This document shows positions 1 through 10,805 of a DNA stretch of 64,000 bases, piece after piece. A program made the translations under genes and the position numbers. Below the pieces are notes generated by a model. That model was given only the letters and a program-made list of their open reading frames with translations. It did no database searches and had not been told where the DNA came from. Within the stretch, counting starts at the first letter, position 1, and each line of letters opens with the position of its first letter. The stretch is from Microstegium vimineum (lineage: Eukaryota; Streptophyta; Magnoliopsida; Poales; Poaceae), in assembly GCA_022036555.1 (NCBI GenBank), contig CM039119.1, forward strand, positions 24,810,979 to 24,874,978, written 5' to 3'.

Positions 1-1190
1 GTGAGCACTTCACCTGGGAGATTGTCCAGAGTATCATAATTTATTTTTCCACGGGGAGAAGGGGTGCATCTGACTAACCAAATATATGATATTAACCTTT
101 AGGCTACAAACAAGGTGATCTTGATATGAGCGATTAGAGAAGACCGCGACTGCACTCTCGTTCTAGTTTGAGCAATATATGTGTTATTACTCTATTGGGG
201 AGAACCGTTGAGATAAGAGACACCTCAGAGGATGCCTAGCACGCGGCCTATAAACCCTATCGATCCTTCTAACGGGATTGTGGGTTCCAAAGGTATCTAC
301 GGAATTGTCATGTTCCGAGCTACTACCACAGATCCAGGTAGACAGGGGATATCTATGAGTATCCTAGCCCAAACACCACGTTTACGCTAGAGACGATTAC
401 CCTACTCTGTACGCGCAGAGAATAAAGTAAACTCACAAACCAAAGAATAATAAAACAGAGAACTTACTAGAATTAGATTCGAAATACTGAAGAAATCCTA
501 GGAGCAAGCCTTGGGTTAGGAGACTTGATCCCATCGATACAAACTGGAGAAGAGACACCGACAGGCCGAGCTTCCTCCAATCCATACCTCCACTCTAACT
601 CTCTCAATCTAGAAGAGTAAACTCCAATCTCACATAGAAACTAAGGATAGTTTCTCTTGAATGCTAATCCCTAGTGAATATATCCATAAGGAATCTTCTC
701 TGGCGAATCCTCTTTGGAAAATATGCAAATGAATAATGGATTGCCTTTAGCTAGGGGCACGGGTCCTCCTTATATAGCCCCCTCAAATGATCGTCAATCG
801 TCGGATCAAACCGACCTTAATGGAGGGTTTAGATTGATCCTCAAAGGCGGTGGAACCCTAATCCACGAGGCGGAGCCTCATTGGCCCTTAGCCTTGGGCG
901 GCCACCCTAGGGGGAGGGCGCCCACCCTACCCTGCTGACAGGTGGGCCCCTCCTTCTAGGGGGTTGGTTCTGGAGTCTTCTAGATTGCTCTTTTTCGTTC
1001 GGAAGTGTTATGTGTCTATGTAATCCTTACTTGTGGGCCTCTTTTGCAGTTGTCTCCCTGCAGAAACAGATAAACACCAAAACTCGTGGAATTCTGTCAC
1101 TTAAAACCCTATGTCTAGGTGGTATGTTGCAAATATATCCTTTCTTCTGCTTAGTTGACACTTAGAATTGATACTTAACAGGTGTCAACA
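1..1190 (-). repeat. 3' LTR of the Athila-like element (cut by window edge)
   Basis: This repeats 8167-9368 with scattered substitutions and small indels. Read on the minus strand it begins TGTTGACACC at 1190. A minus-strand TATA box (TATATAAGG type) lies near 769-777, matching the one in the other LTR. The last 64 bases are outside the window. Confidence 0.93.
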
Positions 1191-1202
1191 AGCTCCCCCA
1201 TA
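1191..1202 (-). other. Polypurine tract of the Athila-like element
   Basis: Read on the minus strand, a short run of purines (GGGGGAGCT) directly precedes the start of the 3' LTR. This is the expected position for the plus-strand primer of reverse transcription. Confidence 0.75.
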
Positions 1203-2566
1203 CTTAGGATTTTACTCGTCCTCGAGAAAAGGATGGTTAAAACATAAGCTTAAGGTTTAGACATCAATAGTAGAATGTTTCTTTTATACCTGTACAACAG
1301 GAGTTTTAGTAGAGTCACCATATAACTATGAGCAGTTGAGGAATAAAGTAGCTAGACGTAGAGACCATTCATCTTTCAATCTTGTCACTTGGAGTTTTTG
1401 CATGTTTAGCTTACTTCTTTCCTCGTGCTCTCAGGTCACTCATAAATGAATCAAAAAGTATAGGTAAATGTGACATACTTACCTTGTATGTATTGCCTGG
1501 TCAAATCGGGATCCGAGGAGAATAATGCCATACTCTTAGATCAAGACTTGTTGGTCAAATTTTATTATAATGTCATCTCTTACTGGTGTATTGCTATTAG
1601 AGGAACCATGGGCTATCATTGTATATATGTTTTTTAGGTGGGTGCTGAAGTACCCCTAATTCTACTACGAGGTTGTCAGACATTTTGCCATTTTTATTTC
1701 CTCGAATTCAATATTTTTGCATAGCCCATTCCTCTAATGCAATATTACTTCAGAATAGTGAATCTTTTGTGTTTGTAATGTATGAATGAAGCCTTGACCT
1801 TCGGAGTATGATAAAATTCTAACAAGGATCCACACGATTCGAACAAACTCAATACAAAGCAAGTAGCCTTTGGATTTTGATTGGTAGGTGTAAAGCATAT
1901 ATGGGATGGTAGTTATTTATTTTAAAGAAATTCTCCAAGTGACAGAGATTATCGAGAATTAAGTTCTCATATTCTACCATCTTATATTCCACAACGACTT
2001 AAGTAACATGGAGTCTCTAATTAAATTCCCAATAACAAGACTCCAGAAAACTTCATACAGAGAGTCTATTTTATAAAGATGTTTTAAGGAAACATTTTAT
2101 CATTTTAGTTTATCATGTTTAAAGCATTTATTTATGGAAACTCACTGCATGAATTGAAATTTAAGGATATGTATGAAAATATGTAACGTGCAGGGTGCAA
2201 ACCTGACCGTGGTCGAAGGATGGAGCAGGAGATGCTCTGCCCAGGGCGGGCGCCCTAGGTAGTGGGGCGGCCGCCCAGCTAGGGTGGCCCCTTGGCCTCT
2301 GCTTCGGCGTGTGTGGTTGTTGCCTTGTTTGTTTCCGAAATTTTTGATCGTTGCGGTTGAATCTATTTGTCTTGTCATCGGAGGTTTCTCCCATACTTGT
2401 TTCCTGTTTTCTTAGATAACAACACAGTGGAGACAAGCAAGGTCCAATAATAATAATAGAAATGATCTTTATTTTGAGGCATTTATTACAAAGGGAATGA
2501 AAACAAACTAATTTCTAGCTAATGGATCTAATCATGCCTCAAGAACTGCATAACTCGCTAAGGCAT
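1203..2566. other. Non-coding spacer between extra ORF and 3' LTR
   Basis: This is AT-rich sequence without a convincing gene. The only notable structure is a GC-rich block at about 2240-2297, an inverted relative of blocks at 3427-3471 and in the LTRs. Short ORFs over that block are composition artefacts. Confidence 0.6.
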
Positions 2567-3195
2567 CTAGCGACGTTCTAAATACTTCACCCTCTTACTA
2601 AGCTCATCTGCATCACGCTTAAGACCGTCTACTGTGGTGTTCAGGTTAGTGACATGCCTAGAGATAAAGCTTAGAGAGGTTTGGAGATTTATGATCGTGT
2701 CATCCCTATTGTGGAAGTCTTTTTCTAGCTCTGCTATGGTTTTACGGCACTTTGGGGATGACTCGAAGGAATTGAGAGAGTGCTTCAGTGCGTCCTTTGG
2801 TGGTACGAATTTGACTTTGGATGCGCGGATTCCCTCGAAGTAGGGACGTTCTTCTGTAGTGGTGTACTTGATGTTGTCGATTTCTCCTCCACGGTTGGTC
2901 TTCACTCCTATGATTCTTTCCTTGGGCCTTGGTGGAAGAACCTTGGTACCGGCAGGCACCTCGACGACGGGTTCTTCTTTTGGTCCCTTGAGCAGGAGCG
3001 GTTGTGGTGGTGCAACGAGGACAGGTTGAGCGTAGTAGGATTTGCTATAGCGCTGCTGCTTTGGTGGAATGGTGGCAAGCGGGAGAGCATCGTGGACTAC
3101 GACTAAAGCTTTGGAGTCTGGATCATCTTGCGGGAGCTGGTTAGGGTTGGACCGTTGGGGACCATCCTCCTATCGACGTTGTTGTTTCTGGCCAT
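2567..3195 (-). pseudogene. Extra ORF downstream of integrase, coiled-coil protein
   Basis: A protein of about 210 residues can be read from an ATG at 3195 to a stop at 2567, with one single-base frameshift near 3175. The first half is proline-rich and basic. The C-terminal third has heptad-like spacing of hydrophobic residues, ending with LNTTVDGLKRDADELSKRV, which suggests a coiled coil. I see no signal peptide or membrane segment, so it does not look like an envelope protein even though it occupies the env position of Athila elements. A TATA box lies about 85 bp upstream. I do not recognise its function; binding the gag particle or RNA would be a guess. Confidence 0.6.
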
Positions 3196-3277
3196 GGGAG
3201 CAAGGAGATCTAGCAGGCGTCTAAGCGAAAGCTAAGGAAATGATTGAATGATGATGATGGCTAACGTTAGGGGTTCT

Positions 3278-3286
3278 TTATATAGG
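3278..3286 (-). promoter_or_regulatory. Putative internal TATA box for the extra ORF
   Basis: The minus strand reads CTATATAAA here, 83 bases before the ATG of the extra ORF. A GC-rich palindromic block lies about 145 bp further upstream. In the LTR the same kind of block also precedes the TATA box by a similar distance. Confidence 0.45.
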
Positions 3287-3569
3287 GGTTGAAAAGGGGC
3301 TCTAGAAGCATCTACGGAGCAAATCTCGCGGTGAAATGGTTAGATAAGTGTTCTGCAAGGTTTATCGGATAAGGGAGACTAGAAGGTTCAGGAGAGCAAA
3401 AGGCGGCGGCGAGAGGTGACAGCGGTGGGGCGGCCGCCCTACACCCTAGGGCGCCCGCCCTGGCTAGGGCTCTACTGCCGGGCCTCTTCTGCGCACTCAT
3501 TTCTAGAAGGTTCTATTTACCGAAAAACATAAGCATGGCCCAGAATGCAAAAAATAAAGTGATTGGGCC

Positions 3570-4708
3570 TTAAAATTCACTTAAAAGGTAGAAATTAATT
3601 ACGTCTATTTCTTCTAATTCTTCATTAGGTTCTAAAAATATTTTGAGACGTTGACCATTTACCTTGAATAACGTACCTTCGTTATTTTGAAGTGTGATTG
3701 CTCCATTGGATGATGAATTGATTACCTTATATGGACCTTCCCATTTGCTTCGTAGTTTTCCATGTCCGAAGAGCTTTACCCTGGAATTAAAAAGTAATAC
3801 CTTATCTCTGGGTGTGAACTCTTTCTCCTTGACCTTCTTGTCATGCCATCGTTTAACTCTTTCTTTGTAGATCTTTGAATTGCGATATGCTTTTTCTCTC
3901 CACTCCTCTAACTCTGATAATTGTATTTGTCTTTTCTCTCCAGCGGCATCAAAGTCCATATTCCATCTTTTTATAGCCCAATGTGCCTTAAACTCTAGTT
4001 CAACAGGTAGGTGACAAGTCTTCCCATATACGAGTTGATATGGAGACATTTCAATTGGAGTTTTGTATGCAGTCCGGTATGCCCAGAGTGCATCGGGTAA
4101 CTTGTCCTTCCATGCTGTTCCCATCTCATTTACTATTTTCTAAAGAATATTCTTGATCTGTTTGTTTGAGGTTTCTGCTTGACCACTTGTCTGAGGGTGA
4201 TAAGGTGTAGCGACGTTGTGGCGGATCCCATGCCTGGCTAGGTACTTTTCAAAACATTTGTGATGAAATCTGATCCTCCATCACTTATCACTATTCTGGG
4301 GACTCCAAATCTTGGAAATATGGTCTCTTCAAACATCCTCTTTGAGTTTACGTTGTCGGCATGTTTGCAAGGTAATGCTTCCACCCACTTGGAAATGTAG
4401 TCAACTGCCACTAAGATATACTCACAATTCTTTGATGGGGGAAATGGTCCCATATAGTCGATTCCCCAAACATCAAAGAGTTCTATCTGTAGATTGTTGG
4501 TGAGTGGCATGGCATCTCTTGAGTTTATGTTGCCGTGTCTTTGACATGGCCCGCATCTTCGGATAAATTCTCTGGTGTCTTCATACATTGCTGGCCAATA
4601 GAATCCACATTGCCAAATTTTTGCATGCGTGCGGAATGCTCCATAATGACCTCCATATGGTGATGAATGACATCTTTCAATGATCTTCATTCCTTCTTCA
4701 ATAGTCAC
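3570..4708 (-). pseudogene. Integrase (Ty3/gypsy, Athila-like), frameshifted
   Basis: The N-terminal zinc-binding HHCC region is visible (HSSPYGGHYG followed by RRCGPCQRHG). The catalytic core has its first Asp in DYMGPF and its second in VISDGGSDF. One base lost or gained near 4262 shifts the frame; the other frame continues with the region holding the third acidic residue (SGQAETSNKQ), then a TAG near 4139, then MGTAWKDKLPDALWAYRTAY and the C-terminal domain (GPYKVINSS). The domain would insert cDNA into host chromatin. All three catalytic acids are present, but the protein cannot be made whole. The frame also changes at the RNase H junction near 4.71 kb. Confidence 0.9.
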
Positions 4709-5502
4709 ACATATCCTGAGTAAGCCATCCGAGCATACTCTGAAGAGGTATGGTTCATCCCATATTGTGAACGACTCTCTTGAATAAGCTTTCTTTTGTT
4801 TCCTCCTGGTGGTGCATATCCTGAAACCATAAAATGAACAATATCTACATACCAGGGGTTGGATCTGTTGATTCCGTAGAGCATGTCGTCCCGGAGTGAA
4901 TCATCAATGGGTAGTTCTTGTGGATTCTTAAAATACATTCTAGACAAGTGATCTGCAATAGGGTTTTCTACTCCCCTTTTATCTTTTATTTCTAAGTCAA
5001 ACTCTTGGAGCAGCAGGATCCATCTTATTAAAAAAGGTTTAGCATCTTTTTTAGTGAGCAGATATTTTAAAGCAACATGATCAGAATAAACAATTACTTT
5101 GGCTCCTACTAAATAAGATCTAAATTTGTCTATAGAAAAAACAACAGCCAAGAGCTCTTTTTTAGTGGTTGCATATTTAAGTTGAGGTCCTGTCAAAGTT
5201 TTGCTATCATAAGCTATTGCATGATGCTTCTTATCCTTAGTTTATCCCAAAACTGCCCCCACAGCATAATCACTAGCATCACACATAATTTCAAAGGGTA
5301 GAGACCAATCAGTGGGTTGAATGATTGGTGCAGAGATGAGCGCTATTTTCAATAATTCAAAAGCTTTTAAACAAGCATCATCAAAAATGAAAGGAGCATC
5401 CTTGGCTAGCAAAAGAGATAGTGGTCTAGCAATAAATGAAAAATCTTTTATAAATCTTCGATAAAAACCAACATGACCAAGAAATCTTCTTATTCCTTTC
5501 AC
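4705..5502 (-). pseudogene. RNase H domain and connection to integrase
   Basis: The segment begins with the RT connection sequence (RRFLGHVGFYRRFIKDF). RNase H acidic residues are visible in CDASDYAVGAVLG, TTKKELLAV and VYSDHVALKYLL, and the domain ends in IADHLSR. RNase H removes the RNA strand during reverse transcription. An in-frame stop near 5242 splits it. The gypsy-type RNase H is single here, unlike the dual RNase H in the Tat element at the right end of the window. Confidence 0.9.
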
Positions 5503-6523
5503 ATTTATAGGCGGAGGTAACTGTTCAATTACTTCAATTTTAGCTTTGTCTACCTCAATGCCTCTTTCAGATATTAGGTGTCATAGCACTATTCCTTCTT
5601 TGACCACAAAATGACATTTTTCCCAATTAAGGATTAAATGTTTTTTTCACATATTTGCAAAACCCTGTCTAAATTTTCAAGACAATTATCGAAAGTTTTT
5701 CCATAAACAGAGAAATCATCCATGAAAACTTATATAATATCTTCAATCATATCAGAAAATATAGACATCATGCATCTTTGAAAAGAGGCTACAGCATTAC
5801 ATAGCCCAAAAGGCATTCGACGATAAGCATAAGTTCCATAGGGGCAAGTAAAGGATGTTTTGCTTTGGTCATCAGGATGGATCGGGATTTGGTGATACCT
5901 GAATATCCATTTAAGAAACAGAAGAACAAGTGGTTGGCTAACCGCTCTAACATCTCATCTATAAAAGGTAAAGGAAAGTGAACCTTTTTTGTAGCTTTGT
6001 TCAACTTTCTATAATCTATACACATCCGCCATCCTGTGACGGTGCGTTACGGAATCAACTCATTGTTTTCATTTGTGACAACAGTCATACCTCCCTTCTT
6101 AGGCACAACTTGTACTGGACTTACCAACTCACTAAGCGGCACGAGATATATAATCCCTGGATGCAGCAATTTTAAAACTTCCTTTTTAACTACCTCTCTC
6201 ATCGCGTTATTAAGTCTATGTTGGGGCTCTCGAGAAGGAGAAACACAAGGATCTGTAGGAATGGGATGAGTGCATATTATAGGACTGATTCCAGTTGGAT
6301 CTTGGAGTGAGTAACCAAAGGCTGAACGATGTCTTTCTAGAACAGCCATCAAGCGCGGAGTTTGCTCCTGAGTGAGTTTATCACTTATGATTATAGGAGA
6401 CTCTGGATCATTATTAAGGAAAGCATAAGTAAGACCGGGTGGTAGAGGTTTAAGCTCTATAGGAGGTCTAGGTGTTTCTGCAAACTTCTCTAAGGGTTCA
6501 GGTTTAGAAGGGTCAGCTTCTTC
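5503..6523 (-). pseudogene. Reverse transcriptase, Athila-like, heavily broken
   Basis: RT begins around 6350 (HRSAFGYSLQDPTGISP) and passes through VSPVQVVPKKGGM and MCIDYRKLNKAT. The first catalytic block reads FCFLNGYSG, with Asn where RTs have Asp. A deletion and frameshifts follow. The second catalytic block, VFMDDFSVYGKTF, survives near 5.72 kb in another frame, just after a stop. The sequence before 6350 is a proline- and glutamate-rich linker from the protease. With several stops and shifts plus a changed catalytic residue, this RT is inactive. Confidence 0.88.
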
Positions 6524-7027
6524 TTATATGAAGAAAGGAGCACCTTCTTCCAAATCTAGTTCATTAAAAAGCTCTAGAGAAGCGGTTTTTACTTCCTCCA
6601 AAGGATCAGGTAAAAGATATGATTCAGTTTTGTTGTTCAAAGAATGAGAGATTGTCATTGGGATTTGAAAACTCTTTCCAAAGGAAATGTTTAGTTTCCC
6701 ATTTTGTCCTTCATAAAGAAGTCTTCTAAAAGGTTGTCCTATCAATAGGTCGTGGTCCCATGTATCAAAGATATAAAAGTTCAAACGAACCATGACACCA
6801 TCTACCATAATGGGTAAGACATGTAAAATTCCAAGACTGGGGACTATATGTCCGTCAATATTCTTCATGAACTTTGTTGTTGGGGTTAAAGTCACTTTGC
6901 CCAATAATTCATGTGCAAGTGATTTAGACATGATATTGACCCCCACAACAGGATTATAGAGAGCATCAAATTGATCTGAATTGAAAGCACAACGTATTGG
7001 AATAGAAGGTGAATCCAGATGGATCAC
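6524..7027 (-). pseudogene. Aspartic protease-like region of the Athila-like element
   Basis: The order around NIMSKSLAHELLG, followed later by FDTWDHDLLIGQPF, matches retropepsin-like domains of Athila and related elements, where the second motif forms the flap/C-terminal part. The expected D-(T/S)-G active site is not evident; the aligned segment reads ALYNPVVGVNIM. The domain would cut the gag-pol polyprotein. It lies between gag and RT as expected. The ORF stays open for 167 residues, but the missing acidic residue makes activity doubtful. Confidence 0.75.
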
Positions 7028-7054
7028 ATCAGAGGAAAGCTCTGATTCTTCTAA

Positions 7055-7968
7055 CTATTCGCTACTTATGATTGATACAAGCTCTCTCAAAATGCTTCTG
7101 TCTAGCATTTTGTATATATGGTTGCTAAGGTGATGATCTCGGGGTTTTGAAATAGAAAGGTAGTTTGAAATATTTCCGAAATCAGTGAAAAGATTAGGAT
7201 CTATATCCATCATGAAATCAGGTGGTGGAATTTCTTCCTTTTTAGGCTCAGAACTTGGGATAGCTGAAGTGGATGGTGGATCTGGCAAGGTATTATCTTC
7301 AGCTTTGTGGGTTTCTTCATGGAGGGCATTATCCAACTCGGCATCTAGGATTCTATCTAAAGTTAATTTTGCTTCTATGGATGGTACATGAAAGAAAGAA
7401 CCTCCAAATGTGGTGTTTAGCAACTCTCTATCCTTTCTACGAAGACCTTTATAAAAATGCTGGAGAAGAACAGGGCCTTCAATGCTAAGGTGTGGTCCAT
7501 ATTCTAAAATCTCAAGAAAACGTTTCCAGGTGAAAGCCAAATATTCATTCTCTTCTTGTTTGAAGGTTAGAACCTTGACTCTAAGGTCGACGATATGGGT
7601 GATGGGATAGAAATCTAGACAGAAGTTGGAGCGCAAAACTCCCCAATCTCCTTGTTGTTGGTTTACCTTCTGATTATACCATTATTTAGCTCTTCCTTTT
7701 AAAGAAAAAGAAAAAAGCTTCCAACGTAAAGTTTTATCAGATATGCCTTCTATGCGAAGACAATCACATGTTTGCTCAAAATCTCGAATATGAAGGTAAG
7801 GGTTTTCGTCTTCCTTTCCTGAAAAGGATAGGCTTTGAATCATTGCAATCAACTGCGGACTCAACCTAAGCTGGGGAGTTGGATAGGCTGTGATGACTCC
7901 CATGGTAATAGGTCGGTCTCCGTGGGTGCAGAAAATTGATAGATAGGCGTGGAATTTAGATTTTCCAT
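7055..7968 (-). pseudogene. Gag (capsid) of the Athila-like element
   Basis: I place the start at an ATG at 7968 (MENLNSTPIYQF). A one-base frameshift near 7900 leads into MGVITAYPTPQLRLSPQLIA and the retrotransposon gag domain (FSGKEDENPYLHIRDFEQTC, then LRWKLFSFSLKGRAK). A TAA at 7682-7684 interrupts the frame, which then continues unshifted to 7055 through TFKQEENEYLAFTWKRFLEI. No CCHC zinc knuckle is visible. Gag forms the particle that packages element RNA. It is the first gene after the primer site, as expected. Confidence 0.85.
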
Positions 7969-8076
7969 AAGGATAGAAAAGATAAGAAATAAAGAAATTG
8001 AAAAAGATAAGAAAACATAAAAGTATAGGTACAAGAAAATAGCAAGATTCAAGATTATCTCAGCAAACCATCTTTC

Positions 8077-8094
8077 TCCCCGGCAACGGCGCCA
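8077..8094 (-). other. Primer-binding site, tRNA-Asp
   Basis: On the plus strand these 18 bases equal the 3' end of a plant tRNA-Asp(GTC) including CCA, so the minus-strand element transcript pairs with that tRNA. The site is eight bases from the 5' LTR. Confidence 0.85.
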
Positions 8095-8102
8095 GAAATG
8101 CT

Positions 8103-9368
8103 TGTTGATATTTGTAAACGCAAATAGAAGAATCACTAGGAAGTAATCCGCAAGCGCACGGATACCGGTGAGCACTTCACCTGAGAGATTGTCCAGAGTA
8201 TCGTAATTTATTTTTCCACGGGGAGAAGGGGTGCATCTGACTAACCAAATATATGCTATTAACCTTTAGGCTACAAACAAGGTGATCTTGATATGAGCGA
8301 TTAGAGAAGACCGCGGCTGCACTCTTGTTCTAGTTTGAGCAATATATGTGTTATTACTCTATTGGGGAGAACCGTTGAGATAAGAGACACCTCAGAGGAT
8401 GCCTAGCACGCGGCCTATAAACCCTATCGATCCTTCTAACGAGATTGTGGGTTCCAAAGGTATCTACGGAATTGTCACATTCCGAGCTACTACCACAGAT
8501 CCAGCTAGACAGGGGATATCTATGAGTATCCTAGCCCAAACACCACGTTTACGCTAGAGACAATTACCCTACTTTGTACGCGAAGAGAATAAAGTAAACT
8601 CACAAACCAAAGAATAATAAAACAGAGAACTTACTAGAATTAGAAGTCGAAATACCAAAGAAATCCTAGGAGCAAGCCTCAGGTTAGGAGACTTGATCCT
8701 ATCGATACAAATTGGACAAGAGACACCGACAGGCCGGGCTTCCTCCAATCCACACCTCCACTCTAACTCTCTCAATCTAGAAGAGTAAACTCTAATCTCA
8801 CAATTCTACTAATGATAGTTTCTCTTGAATGCTAAGCCCTAGAGAATAGATCCATAAGGAATCTTCTTTGGCGAATCCTCTCTGGAAAATATGCAAATGA
8901 ATAATAGATTTCCTTTAGCCAGGGGACAGGGGTCCTCCTTATATAGCCCCCTCAAATGATCGTTAGCCGTCGAATCAAACCGAACTTAATGGAGGGTTTA
9001 GATTGATCCTCAAAGGCAGTGGAACCCTAATCCACGAGGCGGAGCCTCATTGGCCCTTAGCCTTGGGTGGCCGCCCTAGGAGGGAGGGCGCCCGCCCTAC
9101 CCTACTGATAGGTGGGCCCCTCCTTCCAAGGGGTTGGTTCTGGAGTCTTCTAGATTTCTCTTTTTCGTTCGGAAGTGTTATGTGTCTATGTAATCCTTAC
9201 TTGTGGGCCTCTTTTGCTCTTTTACAGTTGTCTCCCTGCAGAAATAGATAAACACCAAAACTCGTGGAATTCTGTCACTTAAAACCCTATGTCTAGGTGG
9301 TATGTTGCAAATATATCCTTTCTTCTGCTTAGTCGACACTTAGAATTGATACTTAAGAGGTGTCTACA
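8103..9368 (-). repeat. 5' LTR of the Athila-like element
   Basis: The 1266-bp repeat begins TGTAGACACC (read minus) at 9368 and ends with CAACA at 8103. A TATA box (CTATATAAG on the minus strand) is at about 8938-8946. Upstream of it is a GC-rich block with GGCCGCC and GGGCGCCCGCCC. It matches 1-1190. Confidence 0.93.
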
Positions 9369-9662
9369 CTCTCCAACGATGGTGTAAAAATCACCTCTCT
9401 TCCTTGCATTTATTTGTTCTCTTCTTGCTTAGTAGTAATTATTTCTAGTATAGTAGAATTTGCTTGTGTAGTTATAATTAGAGTATCCTTTTGCTCACTA
9501 GTGGTATCTTAGAGACCAAGAAAATTGAGTGACATAGAGACTATATTTATTAGATTTGCAAAAGGTGGCTTGCCTAACAATTAGAGCTAGATAAAACCGC
9601 TTTTATCGCCATTTGTGTTACTAATAATTGCTCTAGCGTTCTTGAATATTTTTAATTAGGCT
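9369..9662. other. Spacer between two LTR elements
   Basis: This is AT-rich DNA with no ORF or repeat that I recognise. It is probably the rest of an older element into which the Athila-like element inserted. Confidence 0.5.
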
Positions 9663-10805
9663 TGTTGATGGCTCTTAGTACCAAATTTTAGCCATCAACT
9701 ATTGCATGAAATGATAAGAAATAATATATAAAACATAGTTGTAGGGTTTGATTCTAACGAGTTCTACAAACTGTGGTGTTCTCACTTGTTTTGCAGGACA
9801 TTCAAGTTTCACTATATAAAATTACCTCAAATAAGGAATTGGAGTACACCATTGTGAAGAGCTCATCGAGCCAATCGAAACGGACCTAGCACTTGCTATA
9901 TTTGGAGCCCCGATGAGAAAGATATCAACACTTCAATGGAATTCAACTTGAGAACAATCTAGAACATACCGGAACCATCACTCACTACATATTTGAGGGA
10001 GTAAATTGCCAGAATCCCATAGCTTTAGTAAATCTAAATTTTCTAGGGACTATTCCAGAGAATCATAGAAGATCTAATTATCAGATTAATTACCAGAGTT
10101 ATGTCGCGGTGAGATACTTTCCATCGAACTCAGGAAGGATCCAGAATACACCCGAAGGAAGCGAGACCCAAGAGGCTGTGATGGGGTGTCGGCCAGCCCC
10201 ACCCCATGCTCTAATGTAGTGGATACCGACCCGCTTCTGGAAGCTTCCTCCACCGCCTCCTAGGATGCATCTTGACCGTTGCTGAAGGTCGGTTTGATCC
10301 GAGGGCTATCGTTGACCCATCGGGCTATAAATAGAGGGGCATACCCCCCCCCCTCTCCAGGCACCATTATCTACCTACAAAGCAAAAGCTAGGGTTTCAA
10401 TTCTCCATCGAAGTAGAGTAGAGGTCCCTTTAGTTGTCTAGACCTAGTTCTTCTAGTTCTAGTTCATCTAGTTATAATTAGAGGTCAGAGAGGAGGAGAG
10501 AGCTAGGAGGAGCCGGATTTGTCGGATCTTCCTCAACATTGTACCTTTGCAACATCTAGTTCGACTCAAGAAATCTCCAGGTTCTTCATTTATTATTTCT
10601 AAGTATCTTATTTCAGTTCTTACTTTATTCTATTTATGAGATCTCTGCTCGAATTGAGTGCTCTAATTTTCATATAGGATTAGAGTAGTAAGCGATAGTG
10701 TAGACGTGGTGTCTAGACTAGAGTTTACCTGAGTTTGCGCCCAATCCCACGGATAGTTATGGTAGCCCCAGATGTGATAGTTTTGTAAGGCCTTTGTAGT
10801 CCACC
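9663..10805 (+). repeat. LTR-like fragment, gypsy type
   Basis: The segment starts TGTTGATGGCTC, a TG start followed by an imperfect inverted copy (GAGCC...), typical of grass gypsy LTRs. A clear TATA box, CTATAAATAG, sits at 10323-10332, followed by a transcript-leader-like region. It ends abruptly where the SIRE LTR begins at 10806. No internal domains remain, so it is a solo or truncated LTR. The boundaries are approximate. Confidence 0.55.

Larger units (their letters stand above)
1..9368 (-). mobile_element. Athila-like Ty3/gypsy LTR retrotransposon, decayed
   Basis: Two long direct repeats (1-1190 and 8103-9368) bracket a minus-strand gag, protease, reverse transcriptase, RNase H and integrase in that order, which is the Ty3/gypsy order. 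A primer-binding site complementary to tRNA-Asp lies next to the right LTR and a purine tract next to the left LTR, so the right LTR is the 5' one. The integrase and RNase H wording matches Athila-type elements. A roughly 2.4-kb region after integrase holds an additional ORF, as in Athila elements with an env-position gene. All pol domains carry frameshifts or stops, so the copy is defective. The left LTR lacks its first 64 bases because the window starts inside it, so the outer target duplication cannot be checked. Confidence 0.93.

Noticed and set aside
8103..8175. Minus ORF starting at 8175 as the gag start
   Set aside because: It begins inside the LTR and crosses the primer site. The ATG at 7968 fits gag better.
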